From positions 2,201,501 through 2,265,500 of the forward strand of contig JAJGOT010000010.1 of NCBI GenBank assembly GCA_022457155.1: 64,000 nucleotides of DNA, written 5' to 3'. Under the pieces are notes generated by a model. That model worked only from the letters and a program-made list of their open reading frames with translations. It had not been told where the DNA came from and ran no database searches. The position numbers were made by a program, and so were the translations under genes. How positions within the stretch are numbered: position 1 is the first letter of the stretch; the number at the start of each line of letters is the position of its first letter. The stretch comes from Cladopsammia gracilis (taxonomy: Eukaryota; Cnidaria; Anthozoa; Scleractinia; Dendrophylliidae). Below are positions 22,627 through 33,521 of this stretch, in pieces.

Positions 22627-24295
22627 GTGCGTGTCTATAAACCATTAAAAATAACGGACTTAATCTTTAATACTGTTAATAGTACCCATGTTCAAACGAA
22701 ATGTTTTGCGTTCAGAAATGTGCCAAAATTAGAGTGCAGTCGAACCTTCTTAACCCTTTAAGCCTTAAAAGTGATCAGCATCAAATTTCTCCTTGTAATA
22801 TCAATACCTTATCAATGAAAAAGATCATGAGAATTAACGACATGAGCACACAAGATGAATTCTCTTGATATCTAAACAATTTCTCTCCAATACTTCTATA
22901 GGAAATGTACAGGGACAAGAAATGAGAATTTAAATTTTGATATTAGGGCTTAAAGGGTTAAATGAGCTATATGTCACGGGCATTTTGGCGTTTTAGGGTC
23001 AAAACTGCCCAAAATTTAGAAAGGTACGTTTGTCTTAACGGCGGTCAAACGAGAGAAATTTGCAAAACTTAAGCAAAGTTAAGGTTGTTATTTTCACTGT
23101 TTAAAGTTGAATATATTGCCAATACACTGTCAATTTACCAAACGTTTTGAAAGTTTACTAACAAAGCTCTAAGCGTTTAAAAACTGTGAACTGCAGAATT
23201 GTCAGCGCCATTTGCCACCATAATTTTGATCAGGCGCAAAGAGTTTTCGTCAGTTTTCAACGGAAAAAAAGCTCATAATTTTGAGAAAAATTAAAAGATT
23301 TTAACGTCAACTAATTTTTTTATACATCCTTACCCATATTTCCATTTAATATTAAAAAAGAAATCCCACTAAATAAAACGAAAAACGCCTCGGACGTTTG
23401 ACCGCGGTGGAACCTTTGTCACACACGAAATGCCTAAAGACCTCTAAGAGAAAATATGACGTACTGTAAAACGAACCTGTATTCAGCGGACCCCTCTATT
23501 AAGCGGACACTAGCGACAGTCTCGAGGTTGTCCGCTTAATACAGATTTCACTGTAAATCAAAGTAATAATGCAGGAGACTAAACAAAGCAAACTAAAGCA
23601 CGCGAACTAAGTTTGAAAAGTCGTACCCGTACTGAATCGCGCACTTACGCTCTTTGTACAGTCATTTCAAACCACTCTAGCATTGTTATGGACAGCGAGG
23701 ATAGAAACCAAAGTCAATCTAGAAGCTCGCCTCTTACACTCTTGCAATCCATTTTTCTTCTCACAGAATCCGGAGGACATACCAAAGCTGAAGTTTTCAG
23801 TTCAATATCACAAGGCAAGGTGGGATATATTCAGTGTGGCACATGCATAGTGCTTCAATTTTGCTCCTTGATCGGTATGATTCAATCTACAGTGACTCCC
23901 TCCCCCTCTCTCGGGAGGAATCCAATATATCATTGGGAGGAATCCAATATATCATTGCCCTGAAAGGTACCAATATTACAAAGCCCTTTAATGGGTGTGG
24001 CCCAATTCTGAAACGTTCTTTCTGTCACCATATTTTTTCGGCTTAATACCCCGAACTGAGGTACCTCAATAACTCTGACAGTGACGATTGGAACACCCTT
24101 AGTGATACCAAACCACGAATTTTAACCTCTGTAGAGGCCCGTTCACACATGCGATTTTTGATGCGATTTTTGTCGCGCTCTCCAGTGCAACTTTTGTCGC
24201 AAGTGTAAACGAGCGGCGATTTCCTGTGCGATTCGGGTGCGACATTTGCTGTAATTTCCCAAATATCGCCGCCAAGTTGCATCAGGTTTCGAACA

Positions 24296-24327
<32 letters not shown>

Positions 24328-27300
24328 TTTTTTAATTTAGAAACTTATAATACTTACAATGCAATTACTTACGCTACTTACAATAAAGTGCGACTACTTA
24401 CAATACAGTACAGCTAATTACATACTACACAATACTAATATGACTACATACAATACAGTACAGCTAATTACATACTCAAGATACTTACACAATTTACAAT
24501 AATAATCACGACAGATACTTACAATACTAAAGCTACTTACACTATTTACAATACTAATAAAACTACTTACAATACTAACCCAGTTACTTGCTATTAGTTT
24601 CGATACTTAAAATAAAATAAAGATTGCATCCACACCATTCAAACTCATTACTAGGATCTATTTACACGGGTGCAAAGCCCATGCACGAAGCCCACTTTTT
24701 ATTGAATTTATCCATGCTATTAGTTTTAACACATATAAACTTTTCTGTTTCATACTTAGTTTTAACCTTTAGTTTAAAGGCAGTTATGCTAGGAAGTGTC
24801 TGATTTCTTCTGCAATCCCATATATACAATTTAGCATTCAGTAACAGATAGTTTAGTAAAGGGCACTTTGCGTATATTATTCCAATTATAACGTCTTGCA
24901 GGGTCAGATGGAAGAATTCTCTTGTCAAAAAGTAGAAATAGTATTCAAAATCTTTCCAAAAGCGTTGTACATGGCGACAATCAAAAAGAACGTGGTGGAG
25001 GGTTTCCAGTTCCGATTTACAGAATGAACATTTATCATCTAAGATGTATCCTATCTTACACAACTTTGTATTGGTAAATAATATTGAATTAAGGACTTTG
25101 TATTGAAATGCTTTTAAGTATGGTTCAAAGGACACCTTATGAGGCAACCAAAAAACACTTTTCCAGTCGTCTTCTGATAAATTAAAAGTTTGTCTCAAAT
25201 GTTGAAAATAATTTGGGAACCGGGCTTTTGTCCTTTTGATTAATATATAGTAATCCTTAGATTTCTTTTTTAACACGTCAAAGTCTTTGGTATCTATCGT
25301 CAAAGATAGTGAAATTTCCGAGGGGGCACTGGCCCCATTGTTTGTTTTTAAGTGTGGTGGTACAGAATGACGAAGTCCTGCCCAAATTAAAAAATTAATT
25401 TTACTGATTTTACTCGAAATAATCTTAAGCGAGGTTGAAGTATCTGTGTCAAATAAAAGATCCTTTACATAAATAATGCCGTTTTCAAAAAAATTCGGAT
25501 AAAAGATAGGCCTGTTGTTTATACGTATTTCTTTGTTGTTCCACACTACCAGTTGCCATTCTTTTCCAGTGTCAAAACCGTCACGGAATTCTGACCACCA
25601 CTGAAGGAGCTCGGAATAAAATTGGGAAGGAATAGTGAGATCTTTGATATCATAATTGCAATAAAATAAAAAAAAGCCCTCCGAAACGCTCCAATGCCAC
25701 GCGTAAATAGTTTTTCCAAGGACCCTCGTTGTTCCCAAAGATTCTTTTCAGCCAGGCTAGCCGTAATGATTTGATCATACTTTCAAGGTCAATCATTTTT
25801 AATCCACCGTTCTCATATTCATTTATCGTGGACAGTCTTGTTACTTTATCCGTTCCTTTCCATAAAAATTTAAATAATAATCGGTTTAACTCTTGAACGA
25901 TTTCCTTAGGGGCAGGCAGAAGTGACAGAATATAAACAAATTTAGGAATAAGTAATGACTTGATAATTGTCACTTTGCCATAAACAGAAAGACCTCTGGA
26001 AGACCAGATATTTATAAGTTTTTTAACACTATCTAACCTCTCGATGAAATTTTTCTCGTGTAGCAATTTAATGTCATACGAATAATAAACTCCGAGGGCT
26101 TTGATAGGTTCGTCAGGCCACTTAATACCGAAGGGTTTTGACTTGTTACTTCTGGAAGATCCTACCCACATACCCTCAGTTTTGGATGTATTGATCCTGA
26201 GTCCTGACAATTTTCTGAAAACATCTAAAAGTTTGAAAAGAACGCGTGCCGATTCTGTGTCTGACAAAACTGCTGTTGTATCGTCAGCGTATTGGAGAAG
26301 CTTTGTTTCTTCTTTGCCAATTGCAATGCCTTTTATCGCTATATTTTGTCGAATTGCTATAGCAAGAGTTTCAACTACAACCACGAATAGATATGGAGAG
26401 AGGGGATCACCCTGTCTTACTCCTCGTTCCAGAGCAAAATAGTCTGTTGTAAGACCATTATTAATAACACAGCTTTGTATATTTTTATACAGTGTCTTAA
26501 CCCATCGGATAAAATCAGGACCAAACCGAAATGCCTCCAAACAGCTAACAAGATAATTCCACTCTACGCTATCAAATGCTTTATGAAAGTCTATAAAAAT
26601 CATGAGACCTGGGATGTTTTCTTTAAGAGTAAAATCCATTAAATCGAAGATCGATCGTACAGTTTCACCTATATAGCGATCTTTAACGAAGCCACTTTGG
26701 TTGTGATGGATAATATTTGGAAGAACATTTTTTATCCTGGTCGCTAAGACCTTAGACATAATTTTTGCATCTACGTTAACAAGGGAGATTGGTCTCCAAT
26801 TTTCTAAAAAAGAACGATCCTTGCCTTTTTTTTCAATAAGAGTAATTACTGCTTGTTTCCGGGAACACGACATTTCACCTTTTTCAAAACACTCATTCGC
26901 ACAATGAATGAAAGGTTCGCTAATAAGAACATGTTCGAAACCTCTGCGACATCGCACGACAAATTGCTCCCAATCGCACTGAAATCGCCGCCCGTTTACA
27001 CATGCGATTTGAAGATGCAACTTGCGCGAGACAAAAATTGCATCGACAAGTGCGACAAAAACTGCACAAAAAAATCGCCTGTGTAAACGGGCCTTAAGGT
27101 ACAACGATCGCCCCCGCCAGGAATTTAACTTAAAAAAATAGTGCTATGTAATTTTACCGCACTCCGTTAATATGTACAGTGCATATTGATGCCCTGCAGT
27201 GGTCGAAACATGTTTCCCGTACTGTATAGTAGTTGTATACTGTAGCAAGCTGGTAACGATAGACAAAACCAGTCTTTTTAGAAACGATGGACTCTTATCA

Positions 27301-28105
27301 TAAAGCTTTGATTATTTCAGTGGGGTGCTGGAAGTACAGCTGCTTGACACGGCCAATATTTCCATTGAGGGTTCGTGCCTTGCTGACGAGTTCGATGATG
27401 ATGACTCATCTGTGTTTCTCTTTTCCAACGTTTTGTTGACTCAGCAGGTTAGAATTACTTCATACTTTCATAACAGATAATTCGCGCGGATATTTTACTT
27501 GTTTACTAGTCGCAGGGGCGAGAAAAAAAAATGCGAGCAATGAGTAAAATATCTGCACATATTATCTGTTAAACCATCGAATAATGGATTTATTATTCAA
27601 CCGAATTTCCTTTCATTTTGACTTATCTGTATTTAAACTGGGACACTAAGATGCAATATGACAATCTACTGTGCAACACGCTCGGATCTTTTGCGTGTTC
27701 TCTTTTCCTAATCTCGTACCCAGATCTCCCACGATCAGGCACAGTACAAGCGCGAGTAAGATCTGGGTTCGAGATTACTCTTTTCCTTATTCGGTAAAAT
27801 GACGTCATAGTCGAATAATAAAGTCAATTTATGAAGGGACGGTTTCACGGTGATTTGGTGTCATTTCAAAAATTAAAAAAGGTTTTTGTTTTATCAGAAA
27901 CTGAAAAATATAATGGTCCAATTCTGTGTACCAAACTCGCCTGAGTGTCTCTAGTCAGTTCTCGCATTTTCGTTTCCAAACAGGCTAGAACAGAGCATGA
28001 TTTGACACTGCGCTCTTAATCCTTCGATGACTGGTGGGAGGGTTTTTTTCTTCACAATTTCAGACACGACACCAGTTTTTTTGGCTGTAAATTCTTTTAA
28101 TAATG

Positions 28106-28149
<44 letters not shown>

Positions 28150-31100
28150 AATAACCCGGATATAACCTGTATAGAAATGAATCGATAAAACCTACAAATA
28201 ATAATAATAATAATAATAATAACAATAATAATAATAATAATAATAATCTTTATTCATCTTAAGATAAAAAAATCACATATCTTAAATTACAATATTAAAA
28301 AGGATAAATCTACATTTGCTGCGCCTTTCAATAACATGCGGAATTTGAAATTCAAATTTCCGCCAACAGTTGCGTTTTACACTGCTGTCAATCATCTTAG
28401 CTTACCTCTCAGGAAACAGATCTTCACTTCAATGAGGTCAAAAGGTCACGTCCGTGCATTATGATTGGTAGATTTCGATCCATTTTGTTTGTTTCTTTTC
28501 TACATGGTCCGTTGGCTTTCGTATTAATTATGATTGACGGCAGGGAATAACGCAACTGTTGGTGGAGATTTGAATTTCAAATTCCGCATGTTATTGAAAA
28601 GCGCAGTAAATATAAATATGTAAGATAAGACTGATTACAAATGTGAATAATTAAGAGTGCGCAAAACTATCTACAGATTGTACTTATATTAAAACCCCAT
28701 TAACCAACACAGTTTGGAAAGGAGAGATCTGCACTTTTATCAAATGCAAAAATATACTAAAGATTAAATTCCCTATCACATTTCTCGTCTTATAACATTG
28801 CGACGCCATATTTAAAAACCGAAGCGGAATAATCGAGTAACAAAGCAAAACATTCGCCAAAATTCTGTAAATTGCGAGTTTCGAAGTTATGTGTTTTCGC
28901 AGAAATGCGCCTTATTATCTTAGCCAGCAGTTTAACAACAAACTTGTTCCATCCCCCCCCCCCCCCCCCCCCGCCTCTCCCACGAAATATTGTAAATAGC
29001 AGCAAAATAGAGCGGTGACGTAACTTTTTACGCCTTGGCCGTAGTTCTTCCCCTAGGGGCTAAAAAGAGGGAAAGTCGCACACGAGCCACGGATGACCCA
29101 CACGGCCGGAGCTTAACCCGGTTTCCTGTAGCATGAAGTGACTAGGAGTATTGCTACTCCCCCCTGGATGGGATGCTAGTACATCACAGGGTGACCTGGT
29201 TTATATACTATGAAGTGACTAGGAGTATTGCCACCCCGCCTGGATGGGATGCTAGTACATCGTAGGGTTACCCCAGCATTTTGTCGCCGGTACCCATTTA
29301 TACACCTGGGTGGAGAGAGACAATGTGGAGTAAAATTTCTTGTCTAAGGAAACAACACGACACAGACCAGGCTCGAACCACCGACCTTCAGGTTGAAAGT
29401 CCGACGCGCTAACCACTGGACCACCACACAGGCTAACCACTACACCACCGCACAGGCTAACCACTAGACCACCGCGCACTCCACCCCTAGGGGTTAAGTT
29501 ACACGAAAAGTTGGTTTTATCAACTGAGTTGATAAGGTAGATTGTCCACCGTGAAGCCTTTTTAGCATGCGGCAGAAATAAACTTACATGGTCATGAAAA
29601 GATAAGCACCATCTGGCTTCACTAATTTCGCAAGCAAACGTTTCTGAAACTGGGCCCAAAAACGAGCTTTAATGAGCGACAGTCTAAGCATTAACTCAGT
29701 CTTGAAAAACCCGACCGTTGTTACAAGCCGCAAGGAAAGGAGAGATTGTATTTTATATTTCTCCTTGTGACTGCGCTTCCTTCAAGTCTTTTCACCTTAA
29801 AATAAGGGCTCGCTGGTATCCGTTTCGCGCATGAAAGACAGGCTTTACCAGTTTCAACAACCTTTTATTTTCTTCACAGTTTCACTTACCCACACACTTC
29901 TTTACTTCCTCGTTCACTAACACATTTAATTGCCCCGGATCAATTACAAAGACATCTTTCTGTGGCGTTATCAGCGATGTTTATTCATGGGAACATTATA
30001 TTTGGGCGTCGCAGATCATATCATGACAAAAAAGTCATTTCATGTTTCCTGTAGTTCAACAGTGCATGCTCATTGCATTGGTCCCGACAAAAGTAAATAG
30101 ATGTTATTCAACGAAACGTTTCTTCGAGCTATTTTTTCGTGCTCGGCTAGTCTTCACCAAAAAATAAAATTGAAAGTGTTTTCAGTCAACGTGCGGTCAG
30201 GAAAAAGTAGCTTAAGAAACATAACTGATAAGTGACTAAATGTATTAAAACATCAATAAGAAGTATAAAAATTCTGAGGAAAAAATAGCTTATTATCAGT
30301 TCAGCTGTTTCTTCTTCTTATTATTATTTAACATTATAGTTCCTGCTTGCGCTACTTCCGCTATGCTATTTCCTAATTAAGTAAATCGTGTTGAGGAAGT
30401 CCAAAGCCATACAAGATTTAATTTTGTTTACTTTTCTGTTTATGCTTCCTCGCCACCTGTTTAGTCTAATCCGCCAGGCTTACCCTCTTCTGTTTGTGTG
30501 GTTTCCTGTGCATTTGTAATGTGTGAGCGCGAGTCGTGTTATTTTGCAAATACCGCTTTCGCGAACCACACATCGCCAAAATAAACACAGGAAAACAAAG
30601 TTAAACAACATGGCAGTAATTTTGAGAGTATTTATTCCATTTTCATCGGTTTTAAGAGCCCTAAATTTCTCCTTTAGTGAGGCTAGTTTGATAAACCGAT
30701 AAAGCCATTACAGACGCACAGAACACTACACAAACAGAGTTTGCATGGTATATTCTGACTCGTGTGGCATCATAAACCTAGCCTCGTTCCTAGTCCTCCT
30801 CGGCGCGTAGTAGAAGGTGACGTGACCCATCGATTCGCCCTCGGCCCCAAGCCTCTATGAGCTCCCTTTGCTCGGTAAGCGCGTTGTTGAGGCCTGTCAA
30901 CGAGGCTGAAATAAACTCATTTTCGTCCAGGAGCAAACAAAGAAGCGGCTACGTTTGATGTCTCGCCGACGTCGCCGCCGACACAAGTCTTTTGAGATCG
31001 AGATGAGCTACGAATCTCTTCAGTTACAGACGCTGCAGTTCTGTGTGATGGGGTATGATGAGTACTCCAGGAATAAGGTCATAGGGGATGTGCTTCTGCC

Positions 31101-32176
31101 TCTTGCTGAACTGGCACAACAGGGGATGGATATTACTAAGGAGCTTGTGATGTGGAGAGATATACAGACCGCTCAACCGGTAAATAACTTACTATGTATT
31201 GCATTATCAGAATACCCCATAAAACTGGAATGTTTTTCTTCCAGTCATTCAGTCAGTCAGTCAGTCAGTCAGTCAGTCAATCAATCAGTCATCCCGTCCG
31301 TCCGTCAGTCAGTCTGTCTGTCTGTCCGTCTGTCTGTCTGTCCGTCTGTCTGTCTGTCCGTCTGTCTGTCAGTCAGTCAGTCAGTCAATTAGTCAGTCAG
31401 TCAGTCAGTCAGTTGATCAGTCAGTTAGTCAGTTAGTCAGTCATCAGTCAGTCATCAGTCAGTCAGCTAGTCAGTCAATTAGTTGGTCAGTCAATTAGTC
31501 AGTCATTCAAGTAGTCAACTAGTCGGTCTAGTCTAGTCGGTCTGCCAATCAACAATTAGCCAATTAGCCAGCCAGTCAGCGCCCAGTCAGTCAGTTTAAT
31601 CATTTATGGTGAGTCAGCATGTCGATCTGTCAGTTAGTCAATCAACAATCAGTCAATACGTTAATCCTTCAATTAGTCAGATAGCCACTTAGTGAGTTAG
31701 TCAGTAAGTAAGTCAGCTAGTAGACTACGAGCAGTCTCTCTTTCCCAGCTTAGTCCGTCGAGCAAGAAACGAAAAAAACATTAGCGAGCGGAAGCGAGCG
31801 GATAATGGCCGCGCGAAACTCCGGACTAAGCTGGGAAAGAGAGACTGCTCGTAGTCTAGTCAGCTAGTAAGTCAGTCTGTTTGTCATGTCGTAGTCAGAA
31901 AAGTCTGTCAATTGACCTTTTCAGTCAGTCAGTCAGTCAGTCAGTCAGTCAGTCAGTCAGTCAGTCGGTCAGTCAGTCAGTCAGAACTGTGGATTGTTTT
32001 GCTTATTAATGTGTATACTTGCCGGGATTGATCATGGGTTTTATCTCTTCCAGCGGTCACATCCATTATGTGAAAGAATAGGACGATTGTCCACCATAAA
32101 GTCATCGGTATCACAGGACGAATCTGGACAAAAACGCAAAGGGAAACCAGCCGAACGCAAGTGCAGTGCTTCATAA
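22342..32176 (+). CDS. Synaptotagmin-like single-C2 membrane protein (gene B), 5 coding exons
   Basis: Exons: 22342-22626, 23767-23819, 27321-27447, 30931-31179, 32054-32176. Phases 0, 2, 0, 0 are consistent and give 837 nt and 278 residues. Residues 6-29 are a membrane helix followed by the basic MKRLRRRMWKKRKN. Residues 96-113 open the C2 domain (KLKFSVQYHKAS), then GVLEVQLLDTANI, DDDDSSVFLFSNVLL, a polybasic segment with six Arg, SFEIEMSYESLQLQTLQFCVMGYDEYSRNKVIGDV and a final ITKELVMWRDIQ. The tail of about 40 residues is Ser/Lys-rich. The NPVFNE motif is absent, and the calcium-loop Asp set is largely lost, so calcium-independent lipid binding is likely. First intron phases equal those of gene A, showing tandem duplication. 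Function in trafficking is inferred from the family. Confidence 0.75.
22749..22961. mobile_element. Diverged 'TTAACCCTTTAAG' MITE
   Basis: AACCCTTTAAGCCTTAA and TTAGGGCTTAAAGGGTTAA are inverted terminal repeats about 210 bp apart, in intron 1 of gene B. Confidence 0.75.
23038..23408. mobile_element. MITE, 'ACGGCGGTCAAACG' family, intact copy
   Basis: ACGGCGGTCAAACG and CGTTTGACCGCGGT are inverted ends. The interior aligns along its length with 33522-34091, which carries an extra insertion. Confidence 0.85.
23767..23819 (+). CDS. Gene B exon 2: start of the C2 domain
   Basis: A 53-nt exon after TTCTTCTCACAG, donor GGCAAG|GTGGGA. It encodes NPEDIPKLKFSVQYHKA plus two bases, phase 0 to 2, as in gene A exon 2. 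Confidence 0.72.
24297..26926 (-). mobile_element. 5'-truncated LINE retrotransposon
   Basis: On the minus strand the element ends in a poly(A) (seen as T24 at 24297-24320). It is flanked by the 6-bp duplication GAACAT (24291-24296 and 26927-26932). It contains the reverse transcriptase and C-terminal domain but no endonuclease, so it was truncated on insertion. The 3' untranslated part (24321-24661) is rich in ACTTACAATAC words, also found at 44284-44420. The target is the centre of a MITE in intron 2 of gene B. Confidence 0.92.
24662..26920 (-). pseudogene. LINE reverse transcriptase, frameshifted
   Basis: Two overlapping minus-strand frames make one non-LTR polymerase. The upstream frame has the RT signatures ENWRPISLVNVDAKI, IFIDFHKAFDSVEW, RGVRQGDPLSPYLF and the catalytic QYADDT, then the thumb region. 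The downstream frame (24662-25738) has the C-terminal Cys/His motif CSFCKSELETLHHVLFDC. The frame is lost at or near an A8 run (25668-25675), consistent with a one-base slip. The first ~55 codons of the upstream open frame read into MITE sequence and are not part of the protein. The layout resembles L1/Tx1-like clades, but I cannot place the clade firmly. Confidence 0.9.
27321..27447 (+). CDS. Gene B exon 3: C2 domain, first half
   Basis: 127 nt between TGATTATTTCAG and TCAGCAG|GTTAGA. It encodes GVLEVQLLDTANISIEGSCL and an unusual Asp-rich loop (DEFDDDDSS) before a VFLFSNVLL strand. Confidence 0.7.
27448..28098. other. Intron 3 sequence of gene B, 5' part
   Basis: A segment at 27525-27590 (ATATCTGCACATATTATCTGTTAAACCATC) recurs at about 50461-50500, indicating a dispersed repeat. 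Nothing else recognised. Confidence 0.45.
28099..28250. repeat. Two (AAT)n microsatellites
   Basis: AAT runs at 28099-28147 and 28196-28247, separated by about 48 bp. Confidence 0.95.
28317..28607. mobile_element. MITE with CTGCGCCTTTCAATAACATG ends
   Basis: Arms of about 58 bp (CAATAACATGCGGAATTTGA.. / ..TCAAATTCCGCATGTTATTG) enclose about 175 bp. Confidence 0.88.
29085..29485 (-). repeat. tRNA-derived SINE, minus strand, with tandem body units
   Basis: On the minus strand the head has repeated A-box-like GTGGTCTAGTGGTTAG blocks and the B-box GGTTCGAGCC. The body contains two tandem units of about 75 bp with GTGACTAGGAGTATTGC and GGATGGGATGCTAGTACATC. The same family is present at 44999-45306 and 60003-60293. 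Confidence 0.8.
29486..30778. other. Intron 3 sequence of gene B, 3' part
   Basis: No exon, RNA or bounded transposon recognised. Confidence 0.4.
30779..30908. mobile_element. Small MITE next to gene B exon 4
   Basis: AGCCTCGTT at the left and AACGAGGCT at the right bound a GC-richer 130-bp block ending 22 bp before the exon 4 acceptor junction. Confidence 0.5.
30931..31179 (+). CDS. Gene B exon 4: C2 domain, second half, with polyarginine
   Basis: 249 nt after TTTTCGTCCAG, donor CAACCG|GTAAAT. It encodes a polybasic block (KKRLRLMS then six Arg, His, Lys) followed by conserved strands ending VIGDVLLPLAEL and the terminal Trp of the domain (VMWRDIQ). Confidence 0.78.
31248..31983. repeat. 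CAGT/CTGT tetranucleotide array, split by a MITE
   Basis: Runs of CAGT, CTGT and GTCC fill 31248-31500, degrade to TTAGTCAGTCA variants and resume at 31922-31983. A 138-bp MITE interrupts them at 31721. The array lies in intron 4 of gene B. Confidence 0.95.
31721..31858. mobile_element. 138-bp MITE with 37-bp perfect TIRs and 9-bp target duplication
   Basis: TAGACTACGAGCAGTCTCTC.. at the left is a perfect 37-bp inverted match of the right end. The flanks are GTCAGCTAG on both sides (31712-31720, 31859-31867). The features fit a Mutator-type MITE. Confidence 0.9.
32054..32176 (+). CDS. Gene B exon 5: C-terminal tail and stop
   Basis: 123 nt after TTATCTCTTCCAG, in phase with exon 4. It encodes 40 residues (RSHPLCERIGRLSTIK.. 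KRKGKPAERKCSAS) and a TAA stop. No AATAAA was clearly placed downstream. Confidence 0.68.
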   Translation, partial: RSHPLCERIGRLSTIKSSVSQDESGQKRKGKPAERKCSAS

Positions 32177-33521
32177 AGAAGCCTGGGTACCATTTTGTGT
32201 GCAAGCCGGCAGAAAAATTTGGGAGAGGCTCACACGAGTACAGTTTAATTTTTACTGACTGAGAAGTTGATGTTTCAGTTTATTGTTACAGTTTCAGTTG
32301 ATTCAGCGGATAGTATAATGCGACGAGTCAGCATTGAATTTTAAACTAACGAGAGACAGAACGTGAGCTTAAAGAAAAAATTCTTGCCACGAGAAATTTG
32401 AAAAACAAAATTTAAGAAGAAGAGAAAGAAATGAGAAGCGCGCTGAAGTAAAAAGTGATCACAAGTTTTGCTGCCTGAACTCTTTCATTGTAAGCTGGTA
32501 ACTGATTCGTTGTTCTCAGCTCCAGTTTACATGATAACTGAATAGTAAAGCTCGTCGAGAGTTGACGAAAATTCGAACGTACAACTCTCCTTTTCTTGTT
32601 TGGCGGACTTGCAACTATAGTACTCTCAAATATCTTGAATCGATCAAAGTTTGATAGGGACCTGTGAGAATTCACTCCCTCGCCCTTGGTTGAAGGCTTA
32701 CAGACGGTCCTCTCTGCACCCGTTTGGTCGTCGCTAACCTCTGCCTTGTCTCCTAGCGCTGATGAAGCGTGGTGGGAAACAGGGAGCGCGAGTTATCGTG
32801 GGAAGGATGCGAGACGGAGGTGGAGCCTTTTTCCCTGCATTAGGGCTCACAACACCACACGCACGATAGAGATGAATTATGCGCTCGCATGTTCGTTGCG
32901 TCCCTCGTGAATTACTCACCAACAATTTGAATGAATTGCCCGCATATTGATTTTGTGTTCAAAGCATCTTACGCCGAACTCCAGAATATTTCCTTGTTAA
33001 TTTCGATTTTGTACAGGTAGGGACATGATGACAGAAGAATACAAATGTGTGAACTGAAACAATGGCACAATGTTGCTTGCTTTCATATCACGCGATAAGA
33101 ACATGCACGCGGTTCGTCTCGTTCAAGCTAAAGTTTGGCCCTGTTATAGATGAAACGAAAAATTGTTCAAACTGAAATTTTAAAGAATATCGACGTGGCA
33201 GTCCAAAAAAGCATGCGCAAATAACATTCTTAACCATTCAACACGGAGCTTAACCTTTGGCATTGTTTTTGTTACAGGGAGCCCCATAAATGCCGGCCAT
33301 TTTAAATAGCCCTTAGGTATCCGGCGCGGTCGCCCACGTTTCGTGCCGCTGACCCCTGAGCGTTGTTCAGCTCTGTCCACACGCATCGCGTTTAAGTAAT
33401 GAGTGCCGCCTGGGGACGAGGTAGGCTCTTCCAAGGAGACTTTCGCTTTAGTTTAACTGCTAACTTTTACACAAGATAAACTAAAGCTGGCGAACTCCAA
33501 GGCAGACTTCCATACACCTTA
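32177..33521. other. Intergenic stretch after gene B
   Basis: Contains gene B 3' untranslated sequence of unknown length. Short frames at 32412-33434 show no family. A CTGGGGACGAGGTAGGC repeat motif is at 33411. Confidence 0.4.

Larger units (their letters stand above)
24135..27095. mobile_element. 'GGCCCGTTTACAC' MITE copy 2, split by a LINE
   Basis: The left part is 24135-24296 and the right part 26927-27095. Joined across the LINE they rebuild the family arrangement seen at 15263 and 34383, including the central GGTTTCGAACATGTTCGAAACC palindrome, which is where the LINE landed. Confidence 0.88.

Noticed and set aside
26930..27104. N-terminal 55 codons of the upstream LINE frame as real protein
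   Set aside because: They lie beyond the target duplication, inside MITE sequence.
31194..31436. Ser-Gln-Val/Ser-Val-Cys-Leu repeat ORF
   Set aside because: Product of the CAGT/CTGT array beyond the exon 4 donor of gene B; intronic.
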